Assembly: GCF_023283895.1 (NCBI RefSeq)
Contig: NZ_JAKILB010000010.1
Location: 1 to 64,000, forward strand
Length of the DNA: 64,000 nucleotides
Reading direction: 5' to 3'
Source of the DNA: Shewanella pneumatophori
GTDB lineage: Bacteria > Pseudomonadota > Gammaproteobacteria > Enterobacterales > Shewanellaceae
In this document: positions 35,009-45,305 of the stretch, one piece after another
Layout: every line of letters begins with the position of its first letter
Numbering within the stretch: the stretch's first letter is position 1
Program-made: the position numbers and the translations under genes
Notes under the pieces: model-generated
Databases searched by the model: none
Told to the model about the DNA's origin: nothing
The model's input: the letters and a program-made list of their open reading frames with translations, nothing else

Positions 35009-35070
35009 AGGTTTATCCAGCCGTGAGGCTAAAGCGGAATGCTGCTTAAGCTTGTGCTTAGGCCAGAAAT

Positions 35071-35099
35071 AGATAAGGACTGCTTAGCAGTCCTTATCT
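35071..35099 (-). terminator. Hairpin terminator after metJ
   Basis: A perfect 13-bp stem AGATAAGGACTGC (35071-35083) and GCAGTCCTTATCT (35087-35099) with a 3-base loop lies 29 bases past the metJ stop. The T run on the minus-strand side is weak, so it may also stabilise the mRNA end. Confidence 0.75.
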
Positions 35100-35128
35100 A
35101 GAAAGTATATTTGGATAATCGATGAAGA

Positions 35129-35443
35129 TTATTCAAGTTCTTCCCACTCAATGCCCATCTCATCCATCAAACGCTTCACTTCTGCAGGCATGCTGTCAGG
35201 TTTATCTTTGGTTAGATCGGCATCGTTTGGTAATGGTTGGCCTGTGTATGCGTGCAAGAATGCTTCGCATAACAGTTCACTGTTTGTGGCGTGACGCAAG
35301 TTGTTCACTTGGCGGCGGGTGCGTTCATCGGTAAGTACCTTAAGTACTTTCAAAGGAATGGACACAGTAATTTTTTTCACTTGTTCATTCTTTTTGCCGT
35401 GTTCAGCATATGGGCTGATATAATCGCCATTCCACTCAGTCAT
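35129..35443 (-). CDS. metJ: Methionine repressor MetJ
   Basis: A ribbon-helix-helix dimer that binds met boxes with S-adenosylmethionine as corepressor. The 104-residue protein is nearly the E. coli one: [20 protein letters not shown], the DNA-contacting strand [15 protein letters not shown], and [23 protein letters not shown] 35443 was chosen over an upstream start at 35503 because the family begins at MTEWNG. It is divergent from metB and shares the operator region at 35552-35628, so autoregulation is expected. Confidence 0.97.
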   Translation of the reverse strand: MTEWNGDYISPYAEHGKKNEQVKKITVSIPLKVLKVLTDERTRRQVNNLRHATNSELLCEAFLHAYTGQPLPNDADLTKDKPDSMPAEVKRLMDEMGIEWEELE

Positions 35444-35551
35444 TGACTCACCTGTTATTTCAAAATTCGGGGCAGATTTTAACCCTTTAAATTGTGCAGT
35501 CAAATTATTGCCTCTTATTTATGACAATTGCAAATAGATTTCTATATGCAT

Positions 35552-35628
35552 GGACGTCTAAACGTCTAAAGTGGTTGACGATACCTGTGTGGTTCGGTAC
35601 ATTTAGACGTCCAGACATCTCTTAGAAG
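35552..35628. promoter_or_regulatory. Tandem met boxes between metJ and metB
   Basis: 8-bp boxes close to the AGACGTCT consensus occur in two clusters. The first is GGACGTCT (35552-35559) next to AAACGTCT (35560-35567). The second is AGACGTCC (35605-35612), AGACATCT (35613-35620) and a weaker CTTAGAAG (35621-35628). MetJ binds such tandem arrays cooperatively. The positions fit control of both metJ and metB. Confidence 0.9.
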
Positions 35629-35654
35629 AAAATCAGCATATAAAGGAGTAGTAC

Positions 35655-36815
35655 ATGACTGAGCGTAAACTAGCCACTGCGGCAGTGCGTCAAGGCATTG
35701 AGTCCGATAGCCAACATGGAGCGGTTGTTCCACCGATTTACCTATCTACTAACTACTCTTTTGATGGACATAAAAATCCAAGAGATTTTGACTATAGTCG
35801 CTCTGGTAACCCAACCCGTTCAATTCTTGGTGACGCGATTGCTGAGCTTGAAAAAGGCGCTACTGGTGTTGTGACTTGCACAGGCATGGCAGCTATTACA
35901 CTAGCCACTAGCTTACTTGGCCCTGATGATTTAATTGTGGTGCCGCATGATTGTTACGGTGGCAGTTACCGCTTATTTACTAATCTGGCTAAGAAAGGTC
36001 AATTCAAGTTAATAGTGGTCGATCAAACTGACTCACAAGCGCTTAATCAAGCTATTGCCCAGAAACCTAAAATGGTTTGGCTAGAAACGCCGTCTAACCC
36101 TTTACTACGAGTGGTCGATATTGAAGCCATTTGCGCGGCGAGTCATGAAGTGGGCGCACTCGTTGTAGTTGACAACACTTTCTTGTCGCCTATTTTGCAG
36201 CAACCGCTTTTACTCGGCGCTGATATCGTTATTCACTCAACCACCAAATACATAAATGGTCACAGCGATGTTGTAGGTGGCGCCGTGGTTGCTAAAGACC
36301 CTGAGGTGGGGGAATTGCTGCATTGGTGGTCAAATACCTTGGGCTTAACTGGCTCAGCATTTGACAGCTATCTCACTTTGCGCGGAATTCGCACACTTGC
36401 AGTGCGAATTCGTGAACATCAGGCGAATGCACAGCGAATTCTTGATACTCTAGTCAAGCATAAAGCGGTATCTAAGGTTTATTACCCAGGGCTGAAAGAT
36501 CATCCCGGTCATGAGATCGCAGCTAAACAGCAAAAAGGCTTTGGCGCTATGTTGAGCTTTGAGCTTGAAGGTGGCGAGCCTGAGTTAGTGGCATTCTTAA
36601 AAAATCTTAATTATTTTTCAGTTGCAGAAAGCTTAGGTGGCGTGGAAAGCTTAGTGGCTGTGCCGGCAACTATGACCCATAGAGCGATGGAGCCAGAGGC
36701 TCGCGCTGAAGCAGGGGTTAAAGATACGCTGATCCGTCTTTCTGTTGGTATCGAAGATGCTGACGATCTTGTTGCCGATATTGAAGCTGCGCTTAATGCC
36801 GCAGCTGCTTGTTAA
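35655..36815 (+). CDS. metB: Cystathionine gamma-synthase
   Basis: A PLP enzyme joining O-succinylhomoserine and cysteine to cystathionine in methionine synthesis. 386 residues with the N-terminal substrate-entry segment YLSTNYSFDG, YSRSGNPTR, the PLP-phosphate region around VTCTGMAAITLA, and the Schiff-base lysine in IHSTTKYINGHSDVVGG. Placement behind met boxes and before metL identifies it as metB rather than metC. AAAGGAG precedes the ATG. Only 15 bases separate it from metL. Confidence 0.96.
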   Translation: MTERKLATAAVRQGIESDSQHGAVVPPIYLSTNYSFDGHKNPRDFDYSRSGNPTRSILGDAIAELEKGATGVVTCTGMAAITLATSLLGPDDLIVVPHDCYGGSYRLFTNLAKKGQFKLIVVDQTDSQALNQAIAQKPKMVWLETPSNPLLRVVDIEAICAASHEVGALVVVDNTFLSPILQQPLLLGADIVIHSTTKYINGHSDVVGGAVVAKDPEVGELLHWWSNTLGLTGSAFDSYLTLRGIRTLAVRIREHQANAQRILDTLVKHKAVSKVYYPGLKDHPGHEIAAKQQKGFGAMLSFELEGGEPELVAFLKNLNYFSVAESLGGVESLVAVPATMTHRAMEPEARAEAGVKDTLIRLSVGIEDADDLVADIEAALNAAAAC

Positions 36816-36830
36816 TTAAAGGGGTATACG

Positions 36831-39224
36831 ATGGCACGCTGTCACTTACATAAATTTGGTGGCTCTAGTCTGGCTGATGCAGACTGTTACCGTCGCGTTG
36901 CTCATATCTTACTGACGCACGGTCACAGCGATGACTTGGTTGTGGTGTCTGCTGCAGGTAAAAGCACTAACTTTTTATATAAGTTACTTGAGCTAAGCTC
37001 AACCAAACAGTTGTGGCAAGAAGAGCTACAAACGCTGATTAGTTTTCAGCAAAACCTAATCGAGCAACTGCTTTCTAATGAGCAAGCACGTTCATTACGC
37101 GAACGTTTATCGACTGATCAGTCACAACTGATCAGCTTGTTATCTATTCCATCGATTAATGATTACCAAAGCAGCCAAGTGGTGAGCTTTGGTGAGCGTT
37201 GGTCTGCACGTTTATTGGCGGCGTTACTTCGTGAATCTGGTGTTGCTGCATCGGATGTTGATGCACGCACACTGTTAATTGCCGATGAAGCTGCCGTGCC
37301 GCAAATTCGCCTGCAAGAATCTCGTCAACGCGTGCAAACCATGATTGAGGCTCATCCTAATGAGCGTTTGATCATTACCGGTTTTATCTGCGCCAATGAG
37401 CGTGGTGATACCCTGTTACTTGGCCGCAACGGCTCTGACTTTAGCGCAACCTTAATCGCGAGTTTGGCCGACATTGAGCGCGTGACAATTTGGACCGACG
37501 TGGAAGGTGTATTTAACGCCGACCCAAATAAAATCAATGATGCTAAGTTGCTAAGCAGCTTGTCATTAGCTGAAGCTAATCGCTTGGCGCACCTTGGCTC
37601 GCCTGTGCTGCATAACCGTACGTTGCAACCACTGTTTGATACTGAAGTGAGCTTAGCGGTTCGCTCAAGTTACGCTTCACATACTGACTTTACCTTGATT
37701 GCACCTAAAAGCTCGTCAGCGAGTGCACCGGTTGTGACTAACTTAAATAGCGTTGCGTTATTCAACCTTGAGCTAAAAACTCAGTTTAAGTCTTTTATCG
37801 CGTTATTAGATGAAGCCGGCCTCAGCCCTTTAGCGCATTGGGAACTAGGTCAAAATCGCATCGAGTTAACAGTCACCCTTGAAAACCAAAAGCAGGTACT
37901 TGCTTTACTCGAAGCTAATAGCGAAGCGCTTGGCGTAAGTGATATCAAAATCACTGATAACTTAGGACTTGTCGCCTTAGTTAGCGCTGATGCAAACCTT
38001 TATCGCCGTGGCTTTGCACGTTTGTTAAGTCGTAATGCTAGACCACTATTTAATGATGGTATGAGCCTTGTCACTTTAGTGCCGCAAAGCCAAGTTAATT
38101 TGCTAACCCAGAAAGTGCATCGTCGCTGTGCTGGCCCTCGCAAGCGCATTGGCGTATTGCTGCTTGGTGTGGGCAATATAGGTGAGGCTTGGGTTGAGCT
38201 GTTTGCAAGTGCACAAGCAGCGTTAAATAAAGAGCTTGAAGCCAGTGTTGAACTTGTTGGTTTACTGAGTTCAAAAAAAGCCTTGATAAGCGATGATGGG
38301 ATTGAGCTCGACAGCTGGAAGTCCGCTTTTGAGAGTGCAGCGACGCCATGGCAATATGATACGTTATTTGATGAGCTACATCAGCTTGAGTGTGATGAAG
38401 TTATTGCATTAGATATTAGTGCCAGTGCCGATTTGACCCTGCAATACCCAGAGTTTTTCGCTCGTGGCATTCATGTGGTCAGTGCTAATAAGCTAGCCGG
38501 CTCAGGGCCACTGCCTTTCTATCTAGAGCTTAAGCAGCAGTTGGATAATCGCCGTTTATTTTGGCGCTATAACGCCAGCTGTGGCGCTGGATTACCTGTT
38601 CAACACGCACTTAACGATCTACACAACAGTGGCGATAGTATTGAAGCGGTTGGTGGTATTTTCTCTGGTACTTTATGTTGGCTATTTGAAAACTTCGATG
38701 CTAAAAAGCCGTTCTCGGAACTGGTGTTAGAAGCAAAAGGATTAGGGATCACCGAGCCTGATCCGCGTGACGACCTATCTGGCCGTGATATGCAGCGTAA
38801 GCTTTTGATTTTGGCCCGTGAAATCGGCTTTGAAATTGAGCTTGATGATATTGAGCTAAAGTCGCTAGTGCCCGCTGAATTGGCAGAGTTATCGTTAGAG
38901 CAGTTCTTGTCACGAATTGATGAACTTGATGCGGACATGCTACAGCAATTTGTGACCGCAGCAGAGCAAGATAAAGTGCTGAGATATGTGGCCTCATTAG
39001 ATAAAGTTGAAGGCAAGCTGAAAGCTGAAGTGGGCATCCAATGGGTCGATAATAGTCACCCTTATGCTAACCTGACTCCAGGTGATAACGTGTTTGTTAT
39101 TCGCAGCGAGTTTTATCAAGACAATCCGCTGATCATTAGAGGTCCAGGCGCTGGCCGATTAGTAACAGCCGCCGCTGTGCAGTCAGATCTCGCGCATATC
39201 TGCCGTGACCTGTTACAAGAATAA
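36831..39224 (+). CDS. metL: Bifunctional aspartokinase II / homoserine dehydrogenase II
   Basis: 797 residues, the usual MetL length. The N-terminal aspartokinase starts with HKFGGSSLADADCYRRVA and has LLGRNGSDFSATLIA. A central regulatory segment follows. The homoserine dehydrogenase half starts at about residue 440 with RIGVLLLGVGNIGEAW and includes VVSANKLAGSGP and the GIFSGTLCWLFENFD region. It supplies aspartyl phosphate and homoserine for methionine synthesis. Regulation should come from MetJ through the metB promoter. It is followed by a terminator at 39253-39279. Confidence 0.96.
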   Translation: MARCHLHKFGGSSLADADCYRRVAHILLTHGHSDDLVVVSAAGKSTNFLYKLLELSSTKQLWQEELQTLISFQQNLIEQLLSNEQARSLRERLSTDQSQLISLLSIPSINDYQSSQVVSFGERWSARLLAALLRESGVAASDVDARTLLIADEAAVPQIRLQESRQRVQTMIEAHPNERLIITGFICANERGDTLLLGRNGSDFSATLIASLADIERVTIWTDVEGVFNADPNKINDAKLLSSLSLAEANRLAHLGSPVLHNRTLQPLFDTEVSLAVRSSYASHTDFTLIAPKSSSASAPVVTNLNSVALFNLELKTQFKSFIALLDEAGLSPLAHWELGQNRIELTVTLENQKQVLALLEANSEALGVSDIKITDNLGLVALVSADANLYRRGFARLLSRNARPLFNDGMSLVTLVPQSQVNLLTQKVHRRCAGPRKRIGVLLLGVGNIGEAWVELFASAQAALNKELEASVELVGLLSSKKALISDDGIELDSWKSAFESAATPWQYDTLFDELHQLECDEVIALDISASADLTLQYPEFFARGIHVVSANKLAGSGPLPFYLELKQQLDNRRLFWRYNASCGAGLPVQHALNDLHNSGDSIEAVGGIFSGTLCWLFENFDAKKPFSELVLEAKGLGITEPDPRDDLSGRDMQRKLLILAREIGFEIELDDIELKSLVPAELAELSLEQFLSRIDELDADMLQQFVTAAEQDKVLRYVASLDKVEGKLKAEVGIQWVDNSHPYANLTPGDNVFVIRSEFYQDNPLIIRGPGAGRLVTAAAVQSDLAHICRDLLQE

Positions 39225-39252
39225 TTTTCATGTACTTCAATGAATAAACATC

Positions 39253-39279
39253 AAAAAGGACTCAGTTGAGTCCTTTTTT
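39253..39279 (+). terminator. Terminator of metBL
   Basis: The arms AAAAAGGACTCA (39253-39264) and TGAGTCCTTTTTT (from 39267) form a long stem with a 2-base centre and T tail, 29 bases after metL. Confidence 0.9.
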
Positions 39280-39372
39280 GTTGTCTCGTTGAATGTTTAT
39301 ATATTGTTCTAAGAAAAAAACTCATTTGCCTGCTTTTTAAGCTTGACTTCAATCTCAGTTTCTCTAGTATAT

Positions 39373-39396
39373 GGACATATAGACGTCCAAACGTCT
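39373..39396. promoter_or_regulatory. Three met boxes upstream of metF
   Basis: Tandem 8-bp units GGACATAT (39373-39380), AGACGTCC (39381-39388) and AAACGTCT (39389-39396) match the met box consensus AGACGTCT in five to seven of eight positions. They end 40 bases before the metF ATG, at the expected promoter, so MetJ control is likely. Confidence 0.88.
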
Positions 39397-39415
39397 AAAT
39401 TAAAATAAAATCTAA

Positions 39416-40327
<912 letters not shown>

Positions 40328-40349
40328 ATACTTAGCTAGGTTAACCAAT

Positions 40350-40383
40350 AAAACCAACAGCTTTTTGAGTTGTTGGTTTTTTG
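40350..40383 (+). terminator. Terminator of metF
   Basis: The stem AAACCAACA (40351-40359) and TGTTGGTTT (40371-40379) with an 11-base loop and a T tail lies just past metF. Confidence 0.85.
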
Positions 40384-40457
40384 TGTCTTTTTCTGCTTAG
40401 TAGCTGGCTCAATCTTCTTTTAATTTTAGCTATTTTAAGTGCAGGAAAGCAGCCAGA

Positions 40458-40478
40458 AATATACCTCGCTGGTATATT
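40458..40478. promoter_or_regulatory. Palindromic hairpin or operator upstream of the CWC gene
   Basis: AATATACC (40458-40465) and GGTATATT (40471-40478) are perfect inverted copies around TCGCT. It lies about 120 bases before the CWC gene and has no T tail, so an operator or mRNA hairpin is more likely than a terminator. Nothing else is evident in the gap 40384-40594. Confidence 0.35.
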
Positions 40479-40594
40479 CTTATATAAACTATTTTAAAGC
40501 CAGATAGGCGAGCTTTGAGTGCAGAGCACCGGCTTATAACGCTAATACTTCCTTGAGCACTACCATGTCTACAGCGGATAACGAGAGTCAATAA

Positions 40595-40843
40595 GTGAAA
40601 CAACAAACAGAAAACTGCCCTTTATGCCAAAAGCTAAATCGCTGTGCGGTGACATTGGGCGGAGATATAAATGAATGCTGGTGTAATACACAACCGTATT
40701 TGACTAAAGAGGGCTTAACTAAGGTGTTAACCGAAGAGGTGTTAGTGACACTTGATGGTTCAGCCTGTATTTGTGAGTCTTGTCTAAATTCAATAAAGGC
40801 TGAACTTGCGATGAAGCATGCTTTGTATAAGCAGGTTGATTAA
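40595..40843 (+). CDS. Cysteine-rich CWC family protein, 82 aa
   Basis: The cysteines are arranged as in the CWC family: CPLCQKLNRCAV, ECWCNTQP and a C-terminal ACICESCL pair, likely a small zinc-binding fold. The function of the family is unknown. The gene begins with GTG. The DMT transporter gene follows 65 bases downstream on the same strand. Confidence 0.82.
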   Translation: MKQQTENCPLCQKLNRCAVTLGGDINECWCNTQPYLTKEGLTKVLTEEVLVTLDGSACICESCLNSIKAELAMKHALYKQVD

Positions 40844-40908
40844 TTCTAGACCAATCATGGTCGTTTAAGGCACTATGCCGTTCTTCTTTTATCTGTATCG
40901 AGCACATC

Positions 40909-41868
40909 ATGGATACGCTTACTCAGCGTGCTGAGTTTAAACTCGGTTTAATCTTTATTTCAGTAGCAGTTCTTTTTTGGGGTTTATTGCCCATTGCTCT
41001 TAAACTATCGGGAATGTTTATCGACCCTGTTACCTTAACTTGGTTTCGATTTCTGGTTGCGTTAGTGGTGAGTTTCGCTATTCAATGCGTTAGCGGCAGC
41101 ATTAAACAATTTAAAGGGCTAGATAAAGCGTCTTGGATTAAGTTGACCCTAGCAGGGATCTTTTTAATTTTTAACTACGTGTCTTTTGTTTATTCGCTTA
41201 AATATTTAGCGCCGGGTTCAGCTCAGCTAAACTTTCAAACCGCGCCGTTCTTTTTAGCTTTCGGTGGTATGTTATTTTTTAAAGAAAAGCTTAATGCAAT
41301 ACAGCTTAGTTGTTTTGCGACGTTAGCATTGGGAATGTTGATGTTCTTCCATCCTTATCTAGGATTTTCTGCTGGGCCTTCTGACGTATGGAAAGGTGTA
41401 CTGATTGTCCAATTCTCGGTTTTATCGTGGGCAAGCTATGCACTCATTCAAAAGTCGATGATTAAGCGATTATCTCCAAATAACATTCTGTTATTCATCT
41501 ACTTGTTTGGCATTTTTGCTATGGCACCATTTAGCGATTTGAGCCAATTTGCCTCAATGAACAGCAATGAATGGGCTATTGCGATATTCTGTGCGATTAA
41601 CACCTTAATTGCTTATGGCTGCTTTGGTCAGTCAATGAAGTATTGGCCTACGGGTCAGGTGAGCGCAATGCTGGCGTTAACGCCAGTGATTAGTTTTACC
41701 TTAACGGCAATCGTGGTCAGTTTAGGGTGGTGGAGTGACCTGATTAAAGGCGCGATTATCGACCCGTTATCCTTTAGCGGAATCGTGTTGATTATAGCCT
41801 CAGTGATCGTTGTGCAGTTATCGCCTATCTGGCAAAAGCGCAGAGCGTTGAAGCAAGCGGCAGCTTAA
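40909..41868 (+). CDS. DMT superfamily (EamA) transporter
   Basis: 319 residues with ten predicted membrane helices formed by two EamA repeats: the first starts at FISVAVLFWGLLPIALKLSG and the second at VLIVQFSVLSWASYALIQKS. The tail is short and basic. Such carriers move amino acids or other metabolites; the substrate cannot be predicted. It ends before the terminator at 41907-41935. Confidence 0.87.
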   Translation: MDTLTQRAEFKLGLIFISVAVLFWGLLPIALKLSGMFIDPVTLTWFRFLVALVVSFAIQCVSGSIKQFKGLDKASWIKLTLAGIFLIFNYVSFVYSLKYLAPGSAQLNFQTAPFFLAFGGMLFFKEKLNAIQLSCFATLALGMLMFFHPYLGFSAGPSDVWKGVLIVQFSVLSWASYALIQKSMIKRLSPNNILLFIYLFGIFAMAPFSDLSQFASMNSNEWAIAIFCAINTLIAYGCFGQSMKYWPTGQVSAMLALTPVISFTLTAIVVSLGWWSDLIKGAIIDPLSFSGIVLIIASVIVVQLSPIWQKRRALKQAAA

Positions 41869-41906
41869 TATTTAGATAATAGCTTTAGTTGCTATTAGAT
41901 AAGATA

Positions 41907-41935
41907 AAAACCACCTTAATAGGTGGTTTTTTATT
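41907..41935 (+). terminator. Terminator of the DMT transporter gene
   Basis: The stem AAAACCACCT (41907-41916) and AGGTGGTTTT (41921-41930) with loop TAAT is followed by further T residues. Confidence 0.9.
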
Positions 41936-42130
41936 GTTTAAAATCTGTTTACCCAGATAGTCGCTATGAACGAATGTCTCTGGTTAGAAGTGGGACTAAG
42001 TCAAAGGTGCTTAGACTCAGGTGTGAAGCCATTTAACCTAGAGTGACAACCATAGGCTTGAATTAGTTATTGTATTAATAGCCATTAAGTCATCAAAAGC
42101 AAACGAGCAATGTTCACAAATTAGAGATAC

Positions 42131-42157
42131 AAAAAAGGAGCCTTATGGCTCCTTTTT
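42131..42157 (-). terminator. Terminator of deaD
   Basis: AAAAAGGAGCC and GGCTCCTTTTT form a stem around a short TTAT loop. Read leftward it is followed by T residues. It lies about 40 bases past the deaD stop. Confidence 0.88.
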
Positions 42158-42195
42158 AGGTGTCGTTATCGAACTTAAGTTCTTAACTTAAAGAC

Positions 42196-44043
42196 TTATT
42201 CAGCGTCTCTTGGACCTTTACGGTGCGGCTTTCTGTCACCAGAAGGACGACGGTCGCTACGATCACCTGATGGGCGGCGGTCGTTACGTGGACGACGTGG
42301 TGGACGGCTGTCGCCACCAGAAGTATTAGCAAAAGTTTCGCCAGCAGCTTCACGGATGTTTAGTGGACGACCACAAACACGTACTTTCTTAAGGTGCTGT
42401 AATACTTCTTTTGGCATACCATCTGGCAAGTCAATTGCTGTTACTTGGTCGAACAACTGGATTTGACCAATGTAACGGCTGTCGATGTTTGCTTCGTTAG
42501 CAACTGCACCAACGATGTTACCTACGCCAACACCGTTGTCACGACCTACATCAATGATGTAACGGCACATTTTAACGTCTGGATTATCTTTTAGTGAATC
42601 AGCAGCACCTAGGTTAGCAGGTGTTGGGCGAGATTCACGACGTGGACGGTCGCCACGATCACGTGGGCCACGATCATTGCGGTCACGAGAGTTACGGTCG
42701 TCACGGCTATCACGTTGACGTTCGTTCATTGCAGGTAACTGCAGTGGACGATCTTTTTGTACTTGGTGTAGCAATGCTGCTGCAAGTACGTCGGTATCGA
42801 CTTCAAGTTCTTGACATAAAGTTGCAACAGCACCTTTCATGAACTCAAGATCTTGAGAAATGATTTCAGCAACTTGCTCACCTAGACGAGATAGACGACG
42901 TTCAGTCACTGTTTCTGGGCTAGGGATATCCATTGGTGAAATACGGCTCTTAGTCGCACGCTCGATAGTGCGTAGCATACGCATTTCACGGTGAGTAACG
43001 AATAGAATTGCCATACCTGTACGACCAGCACGGCCAGTACGACCAATACGGTGAACGTAAGCTTCAGTATCGTAAGGGATATCAAAGTTAACTACGTGAC
43101 CGATACGCTCAACATCTAGACCACGTGCCGCAACGTCAGTTGCAATAATAATATCTAGCTTGCCACGCTTAAGTTGGTCAACTGCACGCTCACGTGCTTG
43201 TTGGTTCATGTCACCGTGTAGTGGTGATGAAGCGTAACCGCGGGCTTCTAACTTCTCAGCTAGTTCAACACAGCTATTACGAGTACGAACGAAGATAATG
43301 ATACCTTCAGTCTTCTCAACTTCTAGAACGCGTACAAGTGCTTCTAGCTTATTGTGTTGTGAAACTTGTACGAAACGCTGTTCGATTGTTTCAACTGTAG
43401 TATGAGTCGCAGCGATGCTTACATGCTGTGGCTCATTTAGGTATTTGTTAGCAACACGCTTAATCTGCTCAGGCATAGTTGCAGAGAATAGCGCTAATTG
43501 GCGAGACTTAGGCGTGTGCTCAAGGATCCATTCGATATCATCGATGAAGCCCATTTTTAGCATTTCATCAGCTTCGTCCAGTACCATAGCTTTTAATGTA
43601 TCAAGCTTAAGTGTGCCACGACGCATATGGTCCATAACACGGCCTGGAGTACCAACGATGATTTGAGGACCACGACGCAATGCATTTAACTGCTGGTGCA
43701 TGCTTTGTCCGCCGTAAATTGGCAGAACGTGTAGACCTTTCATGAATTTTGCGTAGCTAGCAAATGCTTCTGCAACCTGAACTGCAAGTTCACGAGTTGG
43801 TGCTAGTACTAGAATTTGTGGTGCATTAGTCGTTGGGTCAATGCTGTTTAGTAGAGGTAGTGCGAAAGCACCTGTTTTACCTGTACCAGTTTGTGCTTGA
43901 CCTAAAATATCTTTACCAGCCATTAGAGGCTCGATACTTGCGGCCTGAATTGGAGTTGGTTTTTCGTAACCTAACTCGTCAAGAGCACGCAACAAAGGCT
44001 CGGCAAGACCGAGTTCGCGGAAAGTTTTTTCATTGGATGACAT
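42196..44043 (-). CDS. deaD: DEAD-box RNA helicase DeaD (CsdA)
   Basis: A cold-shock RNA helicase acting in ribosome assembly and mRNA decay. About 615 residues. The helicase core has the Q motif, AQTGTGKTGAF (motif I), PTRELAVQVA (Ia), VLDEADEML (motif II), FSATMP (III) and YVHRIGRTGRAGRTG (VI). A C-terminal RNA-binding domain (about 475-560) has the DeaD-type IGQIQLFDQVTAIDLPDGMP, and an Arg/Asp/Gly-rich tail follows. ATG 44043 matches the family start MSSNEKTF; an earlier ATG at 44073 adds 10 residues. The roughly 200-base leader before the gene is typical of cold-shock genes. Confidence 0.95.
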   Translation of the reverse strand: MSSNEKTFRELGLAEPLLRALDELGYEKPTPIQAASIEPLMAGKDILGQAQTGTGKTGAFALPLLNSIDPTTNAPQILVLAPTRELAVQVAEAFASYAKFMKGLHVLPIYGGQSMHQQLNALRRGPQIIVGTPGRVMDHMRRGTLKLDTLKAMVLDEADEMLKMGFIDDIEWILEHTPKSRQLALFSATMPEQIKRVANKYLNEPQHVSIAATHTTVETIEQRFVQVSQHNKLEALVRVLEVEKTEGIIIFVRTRNSCVELAEKLEARGYASSPLHGDMNQQARERAVDQLKRGKLDIIIATDVAARGLDVERIGHVVNFDIPYDTEAYVHRIGRTGRAGRTGMAILFVTHREMRMLRTIERATKSRISPMDIPSPETVTERRLSRLGEQVAEIISQDLEFMKGAVATLCQELEVDTDVLAAALLHQVQKDRPLQLPAMNERQRDSRDDRNSRDRNDRGPRDRGDRPRRESRPTPANLGAADSLKDNPDVKMCRYIIDVGRDNGVGVGNIVGAVANEANIDSRYIGQIQLFDQVTAIDLPDGMPKEVLQHLKKVRVCGRPLNIREAAGETFANTSGGDSRPPRRPRNDRRPSGDRSDRRPSGDRKPHRKGPRDAE

Positions 44044-44271
44044 GGGTTGTAGCCTTGTGGAATAGCTGAGCACATTAGTATGTGCTTAAGTGTAATAGAC
44101 AGAAAATCAACCCCGTGTCGACTTCCCGCACCGAAAACGTATCAGTAAGCCGACTAGTATAGCAGCACCTAATTGGTAATACCAATTAATCTTGAATTTT
44201 TATCGAATTACAAAGCAAATAGTAGGCCAAATAATGATTTACAGACAATGAAAAGTCAGTCTTTGTTCACG

Positions 44272-45228
44272 TTAATGGGAATTTTGTAGCAGTAAAGTAT
44301 CTATTTTTAGCAATTGGTACGCAGATTCGCTTACTGCTGCAATAAAGTTAATATTTAGCTTTTCCAGTGTATCCGTTGGTTGGTGATAATCCCTGTGGGT
44401 CGGAACGCCAAAATACAGCCAAGGAATGCCAGCTTTATGCAGTGGGTAATGATCAGATGCTCTTAGGTAATCAACAGTGATGGCGGAGCCGTCAAAGCTT
44501 TTAGGTTGCTGAGTGCGTATACATAATTGATTATCTTGAGTTAAAGTTTTACGGATCTCTACAGCTGATGAGAATCTTCTAAGCCCCTCTATATAAATCG
44601 CTTTCGTTCTATTGGGTCTGCCAATCATATCTAGGTTTACAGCGAGTTGTATTTGCTCAGCTTGCGGCGTTGTGGCAGTTAAAGCTAATTGCTCGGTTAA
44701 CCCATAGGCGCCGTACAAACCGGGCTCTTCGGCATCAGTTGCAATGAAAAGTAAGTTTACTTTGCTTGTTTGCTTTGCTGCGTGTTGAGCCAGTTGCAGT
44801 AAACCTGCTATGCCAGATGCATTATCATCTGCACCTGGGTAATAACGTTTATTGCTGCCACCTAAATGGTCGTAATGGGCAATTACCATGCGCCAGTTGT
44901 CACTAGGAGAGCTAGCAGGCACAACACCAATAATATTGATACCTACTTTATTGCTAAATGAGCTGTGATAAGTAAAAGGATGTTGGTATTGTCCTTGAAA
45001 TGGCTCAAGTCCAATTTGTTGAAAGCGTTGTTGGAGAAAATCACGGGCAAGCGCTGCGCCTGGAGAGCCAGTTTTACGGCCGGCCATGTCGCTACTGGTG
45101 AGGGTTTTAATATCGGCGGTTATCGTTGCAGTGTTAGCCCAACTGAGCTCCGGTGTTTTATTGCAGCTTGGGTTAGAAGCGCAGCCACTCAGTGATACAA
45201 ATATAATTAAGCACAGTAAACGCAACAT
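44272..45228 (-). CDS. M28 family zinc aminopeptidase-like lipoprotein
   Basis: 318 residues. A lipoprotein signal ends at LSGCASNP (cysteine at residue 16). The M28 peptidase domain has the metal-site segments VIAHYDHLGGS, GADDNASGIAGLL, FIATDAEEPGLYG, LDMIGRP and a final ASDHYPLHKAGIPWLYF. All ligands of a di-zinc site appear present. It is expected in the periplasm, anchored to a membrane, as an aminopeptidase. The substrate is unknown. It lies downstream of the small unknown gene at 45306 with a strong hairpin in between. Confidence 0.87.
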   Translation of the reverse strand: MLRLLCLIIFVSLSGCASNPSCNKTPELSWANTATITADIKTLTSSDMAGRKTGSPGAALARDFLQQRFQQIGLEPFQGQYQHPFTYHSSFSNKVGINIIGVVPASSPSDNWRMVIAHYDHLGGSNKRYYPGADDNASGIAGLLQLAQHAAKQTSKVNLLFIATDAEEPGLYGAYGLTEQLALTATTPQAEQIQLAVNLDMIGRPNRTKAIYIEGLRRFSSAVEIRKTLTQDNQLCIRTQQPKSFDGSAITVDYLRASDHYPLHKAGIPWLYFGVPTHRDYHQPTDTLEKLNINFIAAVSESAYQLLKIDTLLLQNSH

Positions 45229-45244
45229 CCATTTTCGCCTTTTT

Positions 45245-45278
45245 GATAACTTGCTAACTATTATGTTAGCAAGTTATC
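45245..45278. other. Perfect 14-bp stem-loop between two leftward genes
   Basis: GATAACTTGCTAAC (45245-45258) and GTTAGCAAGTTATC (45265-45278) pair perfectly around a 6-base loop. There is no T run leftward and only a short mixed tail rightward, so it is a poor intrinsic terminator. It may stabilise or separate mRNA of the two neighbouring genes. Confidence 0.6.
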
Positions 45279-45305
45279 GGCTTACTGAGCCCAAAACAAG
45301 TAAAC

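Larger units (their letters stand above)
41869..42195. other. Intergenic region between convergent DMT and deaD genes
   Basis: These 327 bases hold the two terminators listed separately, one for each side. The middle part (about 41940-42125) shows no coding potential, promoter or repeat that I can support. Confidence 0.5.
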
